DNA of 64,000 nucleotides from NCBI GenBank assembly GCA_039028155.1, contig JBCCIS010000012.1, forward strand, positions 42,209-106,208. The letters are read 5' to 3'. Positions 43,025 to 51,739 of this stretch are shown here, piece after piece (position 1 is the first letter of the stretch; each line of letters opens with the position of its first letter). This DNA comes from Pseudomonadota bacterium. Its GTDB lineage: Bacteria; Pseudomonadota; Alphaproteobacteria; SP197. The position numbers and the translations under genes were made by a program. The notes beneath the pieces were generated by a model that saw only the letters and a list, made by a program, of their open reading frames with translations, searched no databases and was not told where the DNA came from.

Positions 43025-44281
43025 TCAATTATCCCGCAATTGCCGCGCAGCCGATGCATAGCCGCCGCCGGCACCGTCGACGAAGTGCATGTGATCGGCG
43101 CTGAACGCCGACGGCACAACACAGGTCATGAGCGCCTGGTCCTGGGTGTGCAGGCCATAGCGAACCGTGCCGTCGGCCGAGGCCGCGTCCAGGAGGTGGC
43201 GCAGCGCGGCGATCGTTTCGTCCGAGCAATCGACGGTCATCATCAACGCATCGTCAAACTTGCGGAAATCCGTGTTCTCCGCGATCTCACGGCGGTAGCT
43301 GTTCGGGTCGAAGCGGCCCACGCGCCGGCCGGCCTTGAACAGGAGCCACATCAAGGCAGCCGAAACGACAACGCGCACGCGCCGGCGCCACGGCGGCAGG
43401 TTGTTATGGGCGACCTGGGATTGCAGCGCGATGGCCGCCGACGGCCAACGCACATTGGGACCGGCATCGGGTACCGGGTTGAGCGAGCCGGCCCGCTCCA
43501 AGATCGCGACCACCGCCGTCGTCAATGTGCGGAAGCGCGCATCGCCGGGTGCGGCCGCCGGCTTGACGATCAATGAGACGATCTGGCCGCGCTGGGATCG
43601 AATGGGGCCCCACTGACAGGAAAGACCGGTCAGGTCCGGCTCACCGACGCCGTCGGCAACATGGTTGATCGATACCTCACCCTTCTTCAGCCGAGCCTCA
43701 AGCCACTCCAGACCGCCGCCGGTGAACATCGCGTAGCGCACGTGATCGGAGGCCTGCCAGAACGCGACCCGCACATCGGTGCCGTTCGTCCGCGCATCGG
43801 TGACGGGCTCCAGACCGACCCTAAGCCGAAGCCCGACATCGCGTTCCACCCCCGCGGCGACCCGCGCAAGTGCGTCGGCCGCGGCCGACGCCTGGTCGGC
43901 CCGCACGGCAAAGCGCGCGCCGTCGCCGCCAAAAACGAAGAGCGAGAGATCGCCATCCAGGGCGTTGGAGAGCGCGCTGATGGTCGCCGCGCCGGCCAGA
44001 TTGACCGCCTTATAGCGGCCGTCGCGTATGGCGCCGGCCGAATCGACGACATCGGAGACGCCGATGTGCCAGTCGTCGGGCAGCGGTACGAACTGGGTGG
44101 GATCGGCTACCTCGCCAAAATCGCCGAGCTCCGGAATGGTCTCAATCCACGCGTCCTTCAAAAACGAACTCCCAGAAAACGCCTTCAGAAAAAGGCTCCA
44201 TAACAAGTCCTTGGGACCATACGCGATAACGTCGGGAACAAGATGACTTGGCAAACGCAGCGCCGAAGAAAAACACCGCAT
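43025..44281 (-). CDS. DUF3095 (class III cyclase-like) protein
   Basis: A 418-residue DUF3095 protein. IGVSDVVDSAGAIRDGRYKA (about residues 73-92) is the counterpart of the metal-binding strand of class III nucleotidyl cyclases, and FVFGGDGARFAV (about 115-126) matches the second metal-ligand G-D-G hairpin. A second half of unknown fold follows, with a short hydrophobic stretch VRVVVSAALMWLLF (about 325-340). It could be a nucleotide cyclase or a degenerate sensor. The first 35 residues may be dispensable; the ATG at 44281 has AAGGGG upstream, and later starts cannot be excluded. Monocistronic. Confidence 0.75.
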   Translation of the reverse strand: MRCFSSALRLPSHLVPDVIAYGPKDLLWSLFLKAFSGSSFLKDAWIETIPELGDFGEVADPTQFVPLPDDWHIGVSDVVDSAGAIRDGRYKAVNLAGAATISALSNALDGDLSLFVFGGDGARFAVRADQASAAADALARVAAGVERDVGLRLRVGLEPVTDARTNGTDVRVAFWQASDHVRYAMFTGGGLEWLEARLKKGEVSINHVADGVGEPDLTGLSCQWGPIRSQRGQIVSLIVKPAAAPGDARFRTLTTAVVAILERAGSLNPVPDAGPNVRWPSAAIALQSQVAHNNLPPWRRRVRVVVSAALMWLLFKAGRRVGRFDPNSYRREIAENTDFRKFDDALMMTVDCSDETIAALRHLLDAASADGTVRYGLHTQDQALMTCVVPSAFSADHMHFVDGAGGGYASAARQLRDN

Positions 44282-44441
44282 CTCACCCCTTACCGCCGCA
44301 GGAGGCCCGCCATCTCCTGGTTGCCCGATGGACGCTCAACGATGACATGGCGCGGTTTTTCTAGGCTGGCTCCTGCGGGCGGCTCGCTCCCCTTCGCTGC
44401 AGTAAGTGGGAAAGGGCCGGCCACCAAGTCGTTGGCGGGGT

Positions 44442-45014
44442 CTAGGGATCGGTGCCGCTCGCCCGGTAGCGCAGGAAGAAGACGCGCGTATCGCCGTAGC
44501 GGCGTTCGTCAATGATTTGAAAGCCGGACGGCGTGTCGAACCGCGCTTTCTCGGCCTGTTCGACGACGACGAGCGCGTCATTGGCCAGCCAGCCGCCGTC
44601 GCGCAGGGCTTCCAGCGCGGGCCGCGCATCGTCGGACCGGTAGGGCGGGTCCAGGAACGCCAGGTCGACGGGATCGCGCGGGCGTGGCATCGGCTGCGTC
44701 GCATCGTTGCGCAGCAGCGTTACGTTGGTGGTTTCATCAAGCGCCTCCACGTTACGGCGCGCGGCGTCCAAGGCCTTGGCGTTGTTGTCGACCAGCACCG
44801 CATGCGCAGCGCCACGCGAGAGAGCCTCCAACCCCAGCGCGCCGGTGCCGCAGAAGATGTCGGCGACGCGGGCGTCCTCCATACCGCGCCATCTCAAGCC
44901 ATGCTCGATTATGTTGAAGACGGCCTCGCGGACGCGGTCGCTGGTCGGCCGGGTGTCGCGGCCCTCCGGCGCGGCCAGACGCCGGCCCTTATGACGCCCG
45001 GCGACGATACGCAT
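44442..45014 (-). CDS. rsmD: 16S rRNA (guanine(966)-N2)-methyltransferase
   Basis: The 190-residue methyltransferase modifies G966 of 16S rRNA using SAM. MRIVAGRHKGRRLAAPEG at the N-terminus, the SAM motif FCGTGALG at residues 54-61 and the catalytic D122-P-P-Y125 support this. The ATG at 45014 lies inside the end of rluB (26-base overlap), suggesting translational coupling. A 35-residue longer frame is possible but lies within rluB and has no homologous sequence. Confidence 0.93.
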   Translation of the reverse strand: MRIVAGRHKGRRLAAPEGRDTRPTSDRVREAVFNIIEHGLRWRGMEDARVADIFCGTGALGLEALSRGAAHAVLVDNNAKALDAARRNVEALDETTNVTLLRNDATQPMPRPRDPVDLAFLDPPYRSDDARPALEALRDGGWLANDALVVVEQAEKARFDTPSGFQIIDERRYGDTRVFFLRYRASGTDP

Positions 45015-45741
45015 CGATACGATCGTGCCATTGGGCGCCCAACTGCTCGCGCAGGGTCTTCGCCGGCACCTCGTCAAAACCGCCCTTGGGCAGGCTGCCC
45101 AGTTGGAACGGGCCATAGGCGGTCCTGAGCAGCCGGTTCACCTTGAGGCCCAGCGCCTCCATGACGCGCCGGATCTCGCGGTTCTTGCCCTCGCGCAAGG
45201 TGACGGTGAGCCACGCGTTGGCGCCTTGCTGGCTGTCGATCTTGGCCTCGATCGGCCCATAGGTGACGCCCTCGACGGTCATGCCCTTGGCGAGCTTCGC
45301 CACCATCGCCTTGGTCGGCGTGCCGAACACGCGCACCCGGTAACGCCGCGCCCAGCCGGTCGCCGGCAGCTCCAGCCAGCGCGCGAGATCGCCGTCGTTG
45401 GTCAGCAGCAACAGGCCTTCGGATGCCAGGTCCAAGCGGCCGACGGTCATGACGTGACCGATGTTCGCCGGCAGCAGATCAAAGACGGTCTTGCGGTTTT
45501 TTTCGTCGCGATGGGTGACGACGACGCCTTCGGGTTTGTACAAACGCCAGACCCGAATGGCGGGGATCGCAGGGATCGACTCGCCGTCCAGTAGAATGAC
45601 GTCGTCCGGCCCGACATTGAGCGCCGGCGACGTCAGCACGTCGCCGTTTACGGTCACACGCCCATCGGCGATCAGCCGCTCGGCCTCGCGCCGCGACGCG
45701 ACGCCGACCCGTGCGAGACGCTTGGCGATGCGTTCGGTCAT
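44989..45741 (-). CDS. rluB: 23S rRNA pseudouridine synthase (RluB/RsuA family)
   Basis: The 250-residue protein has an S4 RNA-binding domain (residues 1-50) and an RsuA-type catalytic domain with GRLDLASEGLLLLTNDG, where D104 is the catalytic aspartate, and REGKNREIRRVMEALG. RluB converts uridine 2605 of 23S rRNA to pseudouridine, and RsuA modifies 16S U516; the paralogue cannot be told apart with certainty. Adjacent rsmD fits RluB. A 24-bp palindrome lies just upstream (45763-45825). Confidence 0.88.
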   Translation of the reverse strand: MTERIAKRLARVGVASRREAERLIADGRVTVNGDVLTSPALNVGPDDVILLDGESIPAIPAIRVWRLYKPEGVVVTHRDEKNRKTVFDLLPANIGHVMTVGRLDLASEGLLLLTNDGDLARWLELPATGWARRYRVRVFGTPTKAMVAKLAKGMTVEGVTYGPIEAKIDSQQGANAWLTVTLREGKNREIRRVMEALGLKVNRLLRTAYGPFQLGSLPKGGFDEVPAKTLREQLGAQWHDRIDAYRRRAS

Positions 45742-45762
45742 GATGTCGTGCCGGCATCACCG

Positions 45763-45825
45763 GCCCACTCCCCCTCCCGACCACCCCGAGGATGCTGCCA
45801 TGGGTGGTCGGGAGGGGGAGTGGGC
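45763..45825. repeat. 24-bp-arm palindrome with conserved loop (copy 1)
   Basis: Arms 45763-45786 and 45802-45825 are perfect inverted repeats containing CCCACTCCCCCTCCC and its complement, with the 15-nt loop CGAGGATGCTGCCAT. It lies in the 106-base gap between the start of rluB and the stop of the gamma-glutamyl hydrolase. The same element, inverted, is at 53217-53279, and a degenerate copy at 10241-10340. Confidence 0.9.
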
Positions 45826-45847
45826 TGGCGCAGAACAATCAACCCCA

Positions 45848-46579
45848 TCAAACCCTGCAGGCGTCGATGAAGGCGGCGAAGAGTTTCCGGTCGCCGTCGC
45901 TGATCATGTATTCGGGATGCCATTGGACGCCGATGCAGAAGCGATAGCGCGGGTCCTCGATGCCTTCGATGACGCCGTCTTCGGCGACCGCATCGACCAC
46001 GACACCGTCTGGCACCGCGTCGGCGGCCTGGTGGTGGGCGCTGTTGACCGGCAGCTCGTCCGCCTCGACGATTTTGTGCAGCAGGCTGCCCGGCGTCACC
46101 TTGACCGTGTGCCCGGCTTCGGTGCGCGGGTTGGGCTGCTCGTGGGCTAATGCATCCGGGACGGCGTCGGGAATGTGCTGGATCAGCGTGCCGCCCAGGA
46201 CGACATGGAGAAGTTGCTGGCCGCCGCAGATGCCGAACACCGGCATGTCGCGCTTCAGCGCGCCTTCCGTCGCCGCCCACTCGAACTTGGTGCGCCGGTC
46301 CTTGGTGACGACGGTGTCGTGGCGTTCACCGGCGCCGAACAGGCTGGGATCGACATCGAACGCGCCGCCGGTGACGATCAACCCGTCGAGCCCGTCCAGA
46401 TAGGCCTCGGCCTCGCCGACCTCATGGGAAAGCGCGACCGGCAGGCCGCCGGCGGCGACCACGGAGCCCATGTAGTTCTCGCGGATCGCGTACCACGGCA
46501 TGTTGGAATAGCCGCCGGGATCCTCCGAATCGAGCGTCAACCCGATGATCGGCCGGCGATGGGGCTTGGCTGTTGTCAT
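45848..46579 (-). CDS. puuD: Class-I-GATase-like gamma-glutamyl hydrolase (peptidase C26)
   Basis: The 243-residue protein has the triad of the C26 family: nucleophile C in FGICGGQQLLHVVLGG (about residues 110-125), and H-x-E in FCIGVQWHPEYM (about 222-233). N-terminal PIIGLTLDSEDPGG and GLIVTGG are typical. PuuD hydrolyses gamma-glutamyl-GABA in putrescine breakdown; here it could serve a pathway involving the glutamine-synthetase-like gene and the PotD-like binder in this window, but those are far apart. Start at 46579 follows comparison with family length. Confidence 0.85.
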   Translation of the reverse strand: MTTAKPHRRPIIGLTLDSEDPGGYSNMPWYAIRENYMGSVVAAGGLPVALSHEVGEAEAYLDGLDGLIVTGGAFDVDPSLFGAGERHDTVVTKDRRTKFEWAATEGALKRDMPVFGICGGQQLLHVVLGGTLIQHIPDAVPDALAHEQPNPRTEAGHTVKVTPGSLLHKIVEADELPVNSAHHQAADAVPDGVVVDAVAEDGVIEGIEDPRYRFCIGVQWHPEYMISDGDRKLFAAFIDACRV

Positions 46580-46647
46580 GGCCAAGGATGTAGCGACACC
46601 CGCCCGGCCATGCAACATTTGCCGGACTAACAGAGCTGACGACATTC

Positions 46648-47097
46648 ATGGCTGACTTTATGGAGCAGGCGCTCGCCGAGGCCGAAGCGGCGGCGGCGCG
46701 CGGCGAGGTGCCGGTCGGCGCGGTGATCGTGCAGGACGGCGAGGTTCTCGCTGCCGCTGGCAATCGCACGGAGGAACTGAACGACCCGACCGCGCATGCC
46801 GAGCTGCTTGTCATTCGCGCCGCCTGCGCCGCCATGGGCGCGCCGCGCCTGCCCGGTGCCGACCTCTACGTGACGCTGGAGCCCTGCGCCATGTGCGCCC
46901 AGGCCATCGCCTACGCCCGCCTGCGCCGGCTCTATTACGGCGCGCCGGATCCGAAAGGCGGCGGCGTCGCACACGGCGCCCGCGTCTTCAGCCACCCGAC
47001 CTGCCACCACACGCCGGAGATCTATGACGGTATCGACGGCGAAAGGGCGGCGGCGTTGCTCAGGGCGTTCTTTGGGGGACTGCGGGAGCAAGACTAA
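46648..47097 (+). CDS. tadA: tRNA-specific adenosine deaminase
   Basis: The 149-residue zinc deaminase converts wobble A34 of tRNA-Arg(ACG) to inosine. The zinc and catalytic motif is H50-A-E52 with P-C80-A-M-C83 (TLEPCAMCAQAIAYAR). GAPDPKGGGVAHGARVF near 98-114 and the C-terminal helix complete the fold. Divergent from the gamma-glutamyl hydrolase; near rsmD and rluB, a common RNA-modification cluster. Confidence 0.95.
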   Translation: MADFMEQALAEAEAAAARGEVPVGAVIVQDGEVLAAAGNRTEELNDPTAHAELLVIRAACAAMGAPRLPGADLYVTLEPCAMCAQAIAYARLRRLYYGAPDPKGGGVAHGARVFSHPTCHHTPEIYDGIDGERAAALLRAFFGGLREQD

Positions 47098-47194
47098 CCC
47101 TGCCGCGTCGCGCTCATGCAACCCATTTTAGACACGCCTTTTGGATGTAAACGCCCTGGTTGGAGGTGGGCAGCGATTTAGATAAAATCGGTGC

Positions 47195-49291
47195 ATGCGA
47201 CGTTTGCTTGCCATAGCCATCGCGTGTGCATTCATAGCGCTACCGGTGCGCGCCGACTTCTACGATGGTGTCGATGCATTAGACCGTGGTGATTACGAAA
47301 CCGCGTTCGAAGAGTGGTCAGTGCTCGCCGAAGAAGGGAATCGCGATGCTCAACACAATCTCGGTGTCATGTATCGCGATGGGCTCGGTGTTGAGCAAGA
47401 CGACGAAACCGCTGTGTTGTGGTTCCTTCGTGCCGCGGAGAACGGAGATCCCGCGGGCCAGTACAACCTCGGCATGATGTACCAACTTGGTCGTGGTGTG
47501 CCGCAGGATTGGGCCGACGCGTTGGCCTGGTACCGCCTTGCGGCGGCACAAGGCTTTCCGCAGGCACAAGGCATACTTGGTGAAGCGTACGAGAAAGGTC
47601 TTGGCGTCCCGATAGACTACATGCGAGCCGTTGCTTGGTACGAGCGGGCTGCCGAACAAGGCTTGGCCGCCGCCAACAACAACCTCGGTGCCATGTACGC
47701 CTCCGGTCGCGGCGTGAAGCTGGATTATGTCGAGGCTGTGAGGCTATACAGTCTGGCGGCCGAACAAGGTCTAGCCATGGCGCAAACAAACCTTGCCGGT
47801 ATGTACGCCGATGGCCTCGGTGTTCCGCAGGACCACGATGAGTCCATTCGATTGCTGCTGCTGGCTGCTGAGCAGGAGTACGCGAGCGCCCTCTTTAACC
47901 TGGGCCACAAGTACAGACACGGCAACGGTGTCCCCCAGAACGATATCGAGGCATATACGTGGTTTCGCCGCGCCGCAGAACTTGGCGATGCCCAGGGTCA
48001 GCATGCCGTCGGGATCATGCACCAGAACGGGTCCGGCGTGCGGCAGGACTATGCGGAAGCACACAGCTGGCTTCTGCTTGCCGCACAGCAGGGCCTTGCT
48101 GAGGCGCAATACAACATTGGCGTCTACTACAACGAGGGTCTCGGTGTAGACCAAGACCTTGAGGAGTCGGTCAAATGGTACCGTCTGGCGGCGGAGCAAG
48201 GATATGCGCAGGCGCAGCACAACCTCGGCATTTCCTATCAGAAGGGCACGGGTGTTCCCCAGGACGATAGCGAGGCAGAACGCTGGATTCGTCTGGCTGC
48301 CGAGCAAGGTTTCACGTCGTCGCAGGTCGAGTTGGCCACTCTCTACATATTCGGTCGAGGCGTTCCGCAGGACTACGACTTGGCTTTACAGTGGATACGT
48401 CGGGCCGCAGAAAAGGGCGACACCGAAGGCTACTACAACCTCGGTGTGATGTATCGAGATGGCATGGGTGTTGAAAACGACTGTGTCGAAGCAGCAAGGC
48501 TATTCGGTCTCGCAGCCGATCAAGGCGACGTCATGGCCACGTACAACCTTGGTGCTCTGTACAATCACGGATGCGGCGTTGAGAAGGATCACGCCGCCGC
48601 AGCGGAGCTTATTCGTCAGGCGGCCAATGAAGGGATCGCAGACGCGCAAAACGATCTGGGCCTCATGCATCACGTAGGCGAGGGAGTGCCGCAGAGTGAC
48701 CGTGAAGCTGTTGAATGGTATCGCAAAGCTGCGGACCAGGGGCACGCGTTGGCGCAGTACAACCTCGGGTTCATGTATGCCCATGGTACTGGCGTTCCGC
48801 AAGACTATGCAACAGCCGGAAGGCTTTTCCGCCTTGCTGCGGAACAGGGCAACAGCGAAGCACAAGTCGGCATCGCAATCATGTACAGAGATGGCCTTGC
48901 GGTCGAGCAAGACTATGAAGAGTCGGCGCGTTGGCTAAGGGCCGCGGCCGAACAAGGCCACGCCAACGCCCAAGCCGAACTCGGTCTCTTCCATCTACTC
49001 GGTCAGGGCGTCGAGAAAGACGAGCGTCAAGCTGCCGAATGGCTTCGTCGTGCGGCGAACCAAGGCCACGCTCAAGCTCAGTTCAACCTTGGGGCAGTTT
49101 ACTCAAAAGGGATCGGCGTCTCGCTAGATCCCGTCTTGGCGCTTATGTGGATCAGCCTTGCGGTGTCACAAGGCTACGAGGGAAGTGAAGCTGCGCGTGA
49201 TCAACTGAAAGCAGCCATGACCAACGCTCAAGTGGAGGAAGCCGAACGGATGGTACAGACGTGGCTGGACGAGAACGCGGGCTTGCCGTGA
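47195..49291 (+). CDS. Secreted Sel1-repeat protein (17 repeats)
   Basis: The 698-residue protein has a signal peptide (MRRLLAIAIACAFIALPVRA-D) and, after a short TPR-like segment (VDALDRGDYETAFEEWSVLA), 17 near-regular 36-residue Sel1 repeats with consensus A-Q-x-N-L-G-x-M-Y-x-x-G-x-G-V-x-Q-D-x-x-x-A-x-x-W-x-x-x-A-A-E-Q-G. They cover roughly residues 50-663. Such alpha-solenoids act as protein-binding scaffolds in the periplasm or are exported. Spacing is unbroken and several units differ only slightly, implying repeat expansion. The base composition is lower in G+C than neighbours. It stands alone between tadA and a secreted hypothetical protein. Confidence 0.9.
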   Translation: MRRLLAIAIACAFIALPVRADFYDGVDALDRGDYETAFEEWSVLAEEGNRDAQHNLGVMYRDGLGVEQDDETAVLWFLRAAENGDPAGQYNLGMMYQLGRGVPQDWADALAWYRLAAAQGFPQAQGILGEAYEKGLGVPIDYMRAVAWYERAAEQGLAAANNNLGAMYASGRGVKLDYVEAVRLYSLAAEQGLAMAQTNLAGMYADGLGVPQDHDESIRLLLLAAEQEYASALFNLGHKYRHGNGVPQNDIEAYTWFRRAAELGDAQGQHAVGIMHQNGSGVRQDYAEAHSWLLLAAQQGLAEAQYNIGVYYNEGLGVDQDLEESVKWYRLAAEQGYAQAQHNLGISYQKGTGVPQDDSEAERWIRLAAEQGFTSSQVELATLYIFGRGVPQDYDLALQWIRRAAEKGDTEGYYNLGVMYRDGMGVENDCVEAARLFGLAADQGDVMATYNLGALYNHGCGVEKDHAAAAELIRQAANEGIADAQNDLGLMHHVGEGVPQSDREAVEWYRKAADQGHALAQYNLGFMYAHGTGVPQDYATAGRLFRLAAEQGNSEAQVGIAIMYRDGLAVEQDYEESARWLRAAAEQGHANAQAELGLFHLLGQGVEKDERQAAEWLRRAANQGHAQAQFNLGAVYSKGIGVSLDPVLALMWISLAVSQGYEGSEAARDQLKAAMTNAQVEEAERMVQTWLDENAGLP

Positions 49292-49369
49292 CGGAATGCG
49301 ACGTCGATCAATCCGTCACCGTGAGCGCAGCGCGAGCGTCTTCTGCCAGTCGGACAGCCACCCGTCTGA

Positions 49370-49759
49370 TCAGGCCGTAATCCCCTCCAGCAGAGGCGCT
49401 TCGGTGATGATGAAGAGGTGCTGGGCGCTGGTGTCACGGATCGAGCCGACTTCGATGATGCGCACCACGTGGGTGCCCATGTCGACCTCGCCGACGACGC
49501 GGATGGCGATGAAGTCCGCCCGCATCTGGAAACACATACCGGTCGCCGCAAAGACCTTGCGGGCGGCGGCCGCACCGTTCACCTTCTGCTCGGCCAGGAC
49601 TTGACGTGCGCTGGCTTCGTCCAGGCAGGCCGCGATGAAGGTGTCGTGGTTCGGCATGCCGACATAAAGCGGCTCGAAGTCCGGCGTTTGCTGGGCGCTG
49701 GCGAAGGAAAAGGCCGCGGAGAGGGAGAGCGCCGTCAGCGCGATGAGGACATATCGCAT
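49370..49759 (-). CDS. Secreted hypothetical protein (129 aa)
   Basis: A perfect Shine-Dalgarno (AAAGGAGGTAGCC) precedes the ATG, so the gene is real. The signal peptide MRYVLIALTALSLSAAFSFA is cleaved near ASA-QQ. The mature part has two cysteines (AACLDE and GMCFQM), which may form a disulfide, and an ordered C-terminal half (VVRIIEVGSIRDTSAQHLFI). No domain is recognised. It is convergent with the Sel1-repeat gene. Confidence 0.72.
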   Translation of the reverse strand: MRYVLIALTALSLSAAFSFASAQQTPDFEPLYVGMPNHDTFIAACLDEASARQVLAEQKVNGAAAARKVFAATGMCFQMRADFIAIRVVGEVDMGTHVVRIIEVGSIRDTSAQHLFIITEAPLLEGITA

Positions 49760-49884
49760 GGCTACCTCCTTTCGTCTGGCCCGTCAGCCGCCGTTGGCTC
49801 GCACGGCCGGCGGGCGATGGAGCGCCCTAGGGCGCGAGAACGCGGCGCGGCATGCTGCATTGCAGCACCCATTCTTGGTCATGC

Positions 49885-49923
49885 TGTCCCATTTGCTGAG
49901 CCAATGTTCAGACCTGGGACAGA
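49885..49923. promoter_or_regulatory. Inverted repeat upstream of the nitroreductase
   Basis: CTGTCCCA (49885-49892) and TGGGACAG (49916-49923) are perfect 8-base inverted arms 23 bases apart, about 100 bases before the nitroreductase ATG and in the divergent promoter region shared with the secreted hypothetical gene. Nearby GCTGCATTGCAGC is another small palindrome. It could be an operator; no regulator is assigned. Confidence 0.35.
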
Positions 49924-50023
49924 TGAAAACCCGTGGGCTATCCATGGGGCGGTTCGGCGCAAGTTTCGTGCCAGCGCCCGGCCGTTACGGGCCGTTAACC
50001 AAAACCGATCTGTGGGAGGAAAC

Positions 50024-50704
50024 ATGACGGCTTTCAATGGAACGGCGCCGATGGAGCCGCTCGGTGTTTATCCGGCTCTCGACGACGCCGAACGCCTTGC
50101 CGCGGCCGCCGCCTTTCGCGACGCCATGGCGAGCCGGCGCACGGTGCGCGACTTCGACAGCCAGCCGGTGCCGCGCGCGGTGATCGAGACGTGCCTGGAG
50201 GCGGCCAACCGGGCACCGTCGGGTGCCAACATGCGGCCATGGCATTTTGCCGTTGTCGGCGATGGCGCCATCAAGCAGCGCATCCGCGTGGCGGCCGAGG
50301 AGGAAGAAAAGGCGTTCTATGGCGGGCGCGCGCCACAGGATTGGCTGAACGCGCTGGCGCCGATCGGGACGGATTGGCAAAAGCAGTTCCTGGAGACCGC
50401 ACCCTGGCTGATCGCCCTGTTCGGCGAACGGCACGGTCTGTTGCCGGACGGTCGCAAGGTCAAACACTACTATGTGCCCGAGAGCGTGTGCCTGGCCGGC
50501 GGCTTTCTGCTGTGCGCGCTGCATCATGCTGGCCTCGCGACGCTCACCCATACGCCGAGCCCGATGGGCTTCTTGAACGAGATCCTGGAGCGGCCGGGCC
50601 ACGAGAAACCGTATCTCCTGATCGTCACCGGCCACCCGGCGCCAGACTGCCAGGTGCCGCAGTTGGAACGGCGCGGGCTCGACCAGACGAGTTCGTGGTT
50701 TTAG
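50024..50704 (+). CDS. Nitroreductase family protein
   Basis: The 226-residue FMN flavoprotein belongs to the nitroreductase superfamily. It has ASRRTVRDFDSQPVPRAVIE (residues about 36-55, with the FMN-binding R), ANRAPSGANMRPWHF (64-78), the LCALHHAGLATL segment, and SPMGFLNEILERPGHEKPYLLIVTG. It resembles the BluB-neighbour and iodotyrosine-deiodinase-like groups of nitroreductases, but the substrate is unknown. GGGAGGA lies 7 bases before ATG 50024. Its TAG overlaps the stop of the convergent DUF2165 gene. Confidence 0.87.
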   Translation: MTAFNGTAPMEPLGVYPALDDAERLAAAAAFRDAMASRRTVRDFDSQPVPRAVIETCLEAANRAPSGANMRPWHFAVVGDGAIKQRIRVAAEEEEKAFYGGRAPQDWLNALAPIGTDWQKQFLETAPWLIALFGERHGLLPDGRKVKHYYVPESVCLAGGFLLCALHHAGLATLTHTPSPMGFLNEILERPGHEKPYLLIVTGHPAPDCQVPQLERRGLDQTSSWF

Positions 50705-51222
50705 GGTTCGGCGGCCGGTTCGCCGTCAGTGTCGAGGAAGACGTAAATGACGACAGCGAGAATGCTCATGTAGAACATGAAAGCGGCCTGCTGGCCGTTC
50801 CATTGACCGGACTGCCACATCACGAACCATTCGCCGCCGATCGCCATGAAACCGATCATCCATAGGCCAACGCCGAAAAGTGCACCGAGCGCGACGAACG
50901 CCTTGGCGCGCTTAAACTTGGCTTTCGGCGCCTTCAGGGCTTTTGCCATCATCCAGGCCGCAATCAGGAAGGAGATGCTGGTGAGCGCTTCAAAGAACAT
51001 AATGATCAGGTAGGCGATCGTCTGCAGCGTCGGATCGGTGATCGCACGCCACATCAGCGGCGAATCAGGAAAGATCGAATCCATCGACAGCACGTGCTGC
51101 ACGAAGGCCCAGTTGGCGTCGTAGTCGGTGACGTTGCCGAGTACGGCGAAGAAGGCCCAAACGCCCAAGCCGCCGATCAGGATGACCTTCGACAATCTTA
51201 TCGCGATCACATCAAAGGGCAT
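50701..51222 (-). CDS. DUF2165-family membrane protein
   Basis: A 173-residue integral membrane protein with four predicted helices: KVILIGGLGVWAFFAVLGNV, TIAYLIIMFFEALTSISFLI, FVALGALFGVGLWMIGFMAI and FMFYMSILAVVIYVFLD. The VTDYDANWAFVQHVLSMDSIFP loop and EALT/GEWFVMW motifs fit DUF2165. Function unknown. It forms a minus-strand pair with the methyltransferase-like gene 16 bases upstream. Confidence 0.82.
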   Translation of the reverse strand: MPFDVIAIRLSKVILIGGLGVWAFFAVLGNVTDYDANWAFVQHVLSMDSIFPDSPLMWRAITDPTLQTIAYLIIMFFEALTSISFLIAAWMMAKALKAPKAKFKRAKAFVALGALFGVGLWMIGFMAIGGEWFVMWQSGQWNGQQAAFMFYMSILAVVIYVFLDTDGEPAAEP

Positions 51223-51238
51223 GATTTGACCTCCCCTG

Positions 51239-51712
51239 TCAGAGCCAGCGGCGGACGTGACCGCTGTAGGCGCGGTAGTCGTCGCCGAACTTGGCGGCGA
51301 GATAACGTTCCTCGCGGCGCACGACGACCAGGTCCAGAAACACCATCAAGACGACGGTGAGGCCCGCAAGCCATATGTTGTCGAGCGCGCAGGCCAATCC
51401 AAGAAACGCAAGACCGTAGGCGATGTAGATGGGATTGCGTGTCGCCCGGTAGGGGCCGGCGGTGACGAGCGCCGAGGCGGGTTTCCAGGTCTCGACATGG
51501 GTTTCGGCGCGGCGGAACCGCACGAGAGCCGAGCCCAACAGCGACACCGCCATGACGATCAAGACACCGCCGCCCATGATCTGCATGGAGGCCGGCATCA
51601 AGGGCACCGGCCAGACCGCGTCGAGCGCAATCCCGATGATCACGAGAATCAAGAACAGGAGCGGCGGGTGGATGAGAACGCCGGGTATGTCGGTGTTGTC
51701 GTGCTCGCTCAC
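51239..51712 (-). CDS. Isoprenylcysteine carboxyl methyltransferase-like membrane protein
   Basis: A 157-residue membrane protein of the ICMT/PEMT group. Hydrophobic segments lead to GPYRATRNPIYIAYGLAFLG (about 86-105) and RREERYLAAKFGDDYRAYSGHVRRWL at the C-terminus. The R-N-P-x-Y-x-(A/G) and E-E-x-x-L-x-x-x-F-G-x-x-Y-x-x-Y motifs are the SAM-binding family signature. In bacteria such proteins methylate lipids or small molecules at the membrane. Likely co-transcribed with DUF2165. Confidence 0.82.
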   Translation of the reverse strand: MSEHDNTDIPGVLIHPPLLFLILVIIGIALDAVWPVPLMPASMQIMGGGVLIVMAVSLLGSALVRFRRAETHVETWKPASALVTAGPYRATRNPIYIAYGLAFLGLACALDNIWLAGLTVVLMVFLDLVVVRREERYLAAKFGDDYRAYSGHVRRWL

Positions 51713-51739
51713 GCGCGTCGCCGCTGGTTCGTCGTGCGG

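Noticed and set aside
47195..49291. Repeat array as CRISPR or DNA satellite
   Set aside because: The 108-base periodicity comes from protein-level Sel1 repeats in one open frame; the DNA units are diverged and lack spacers.
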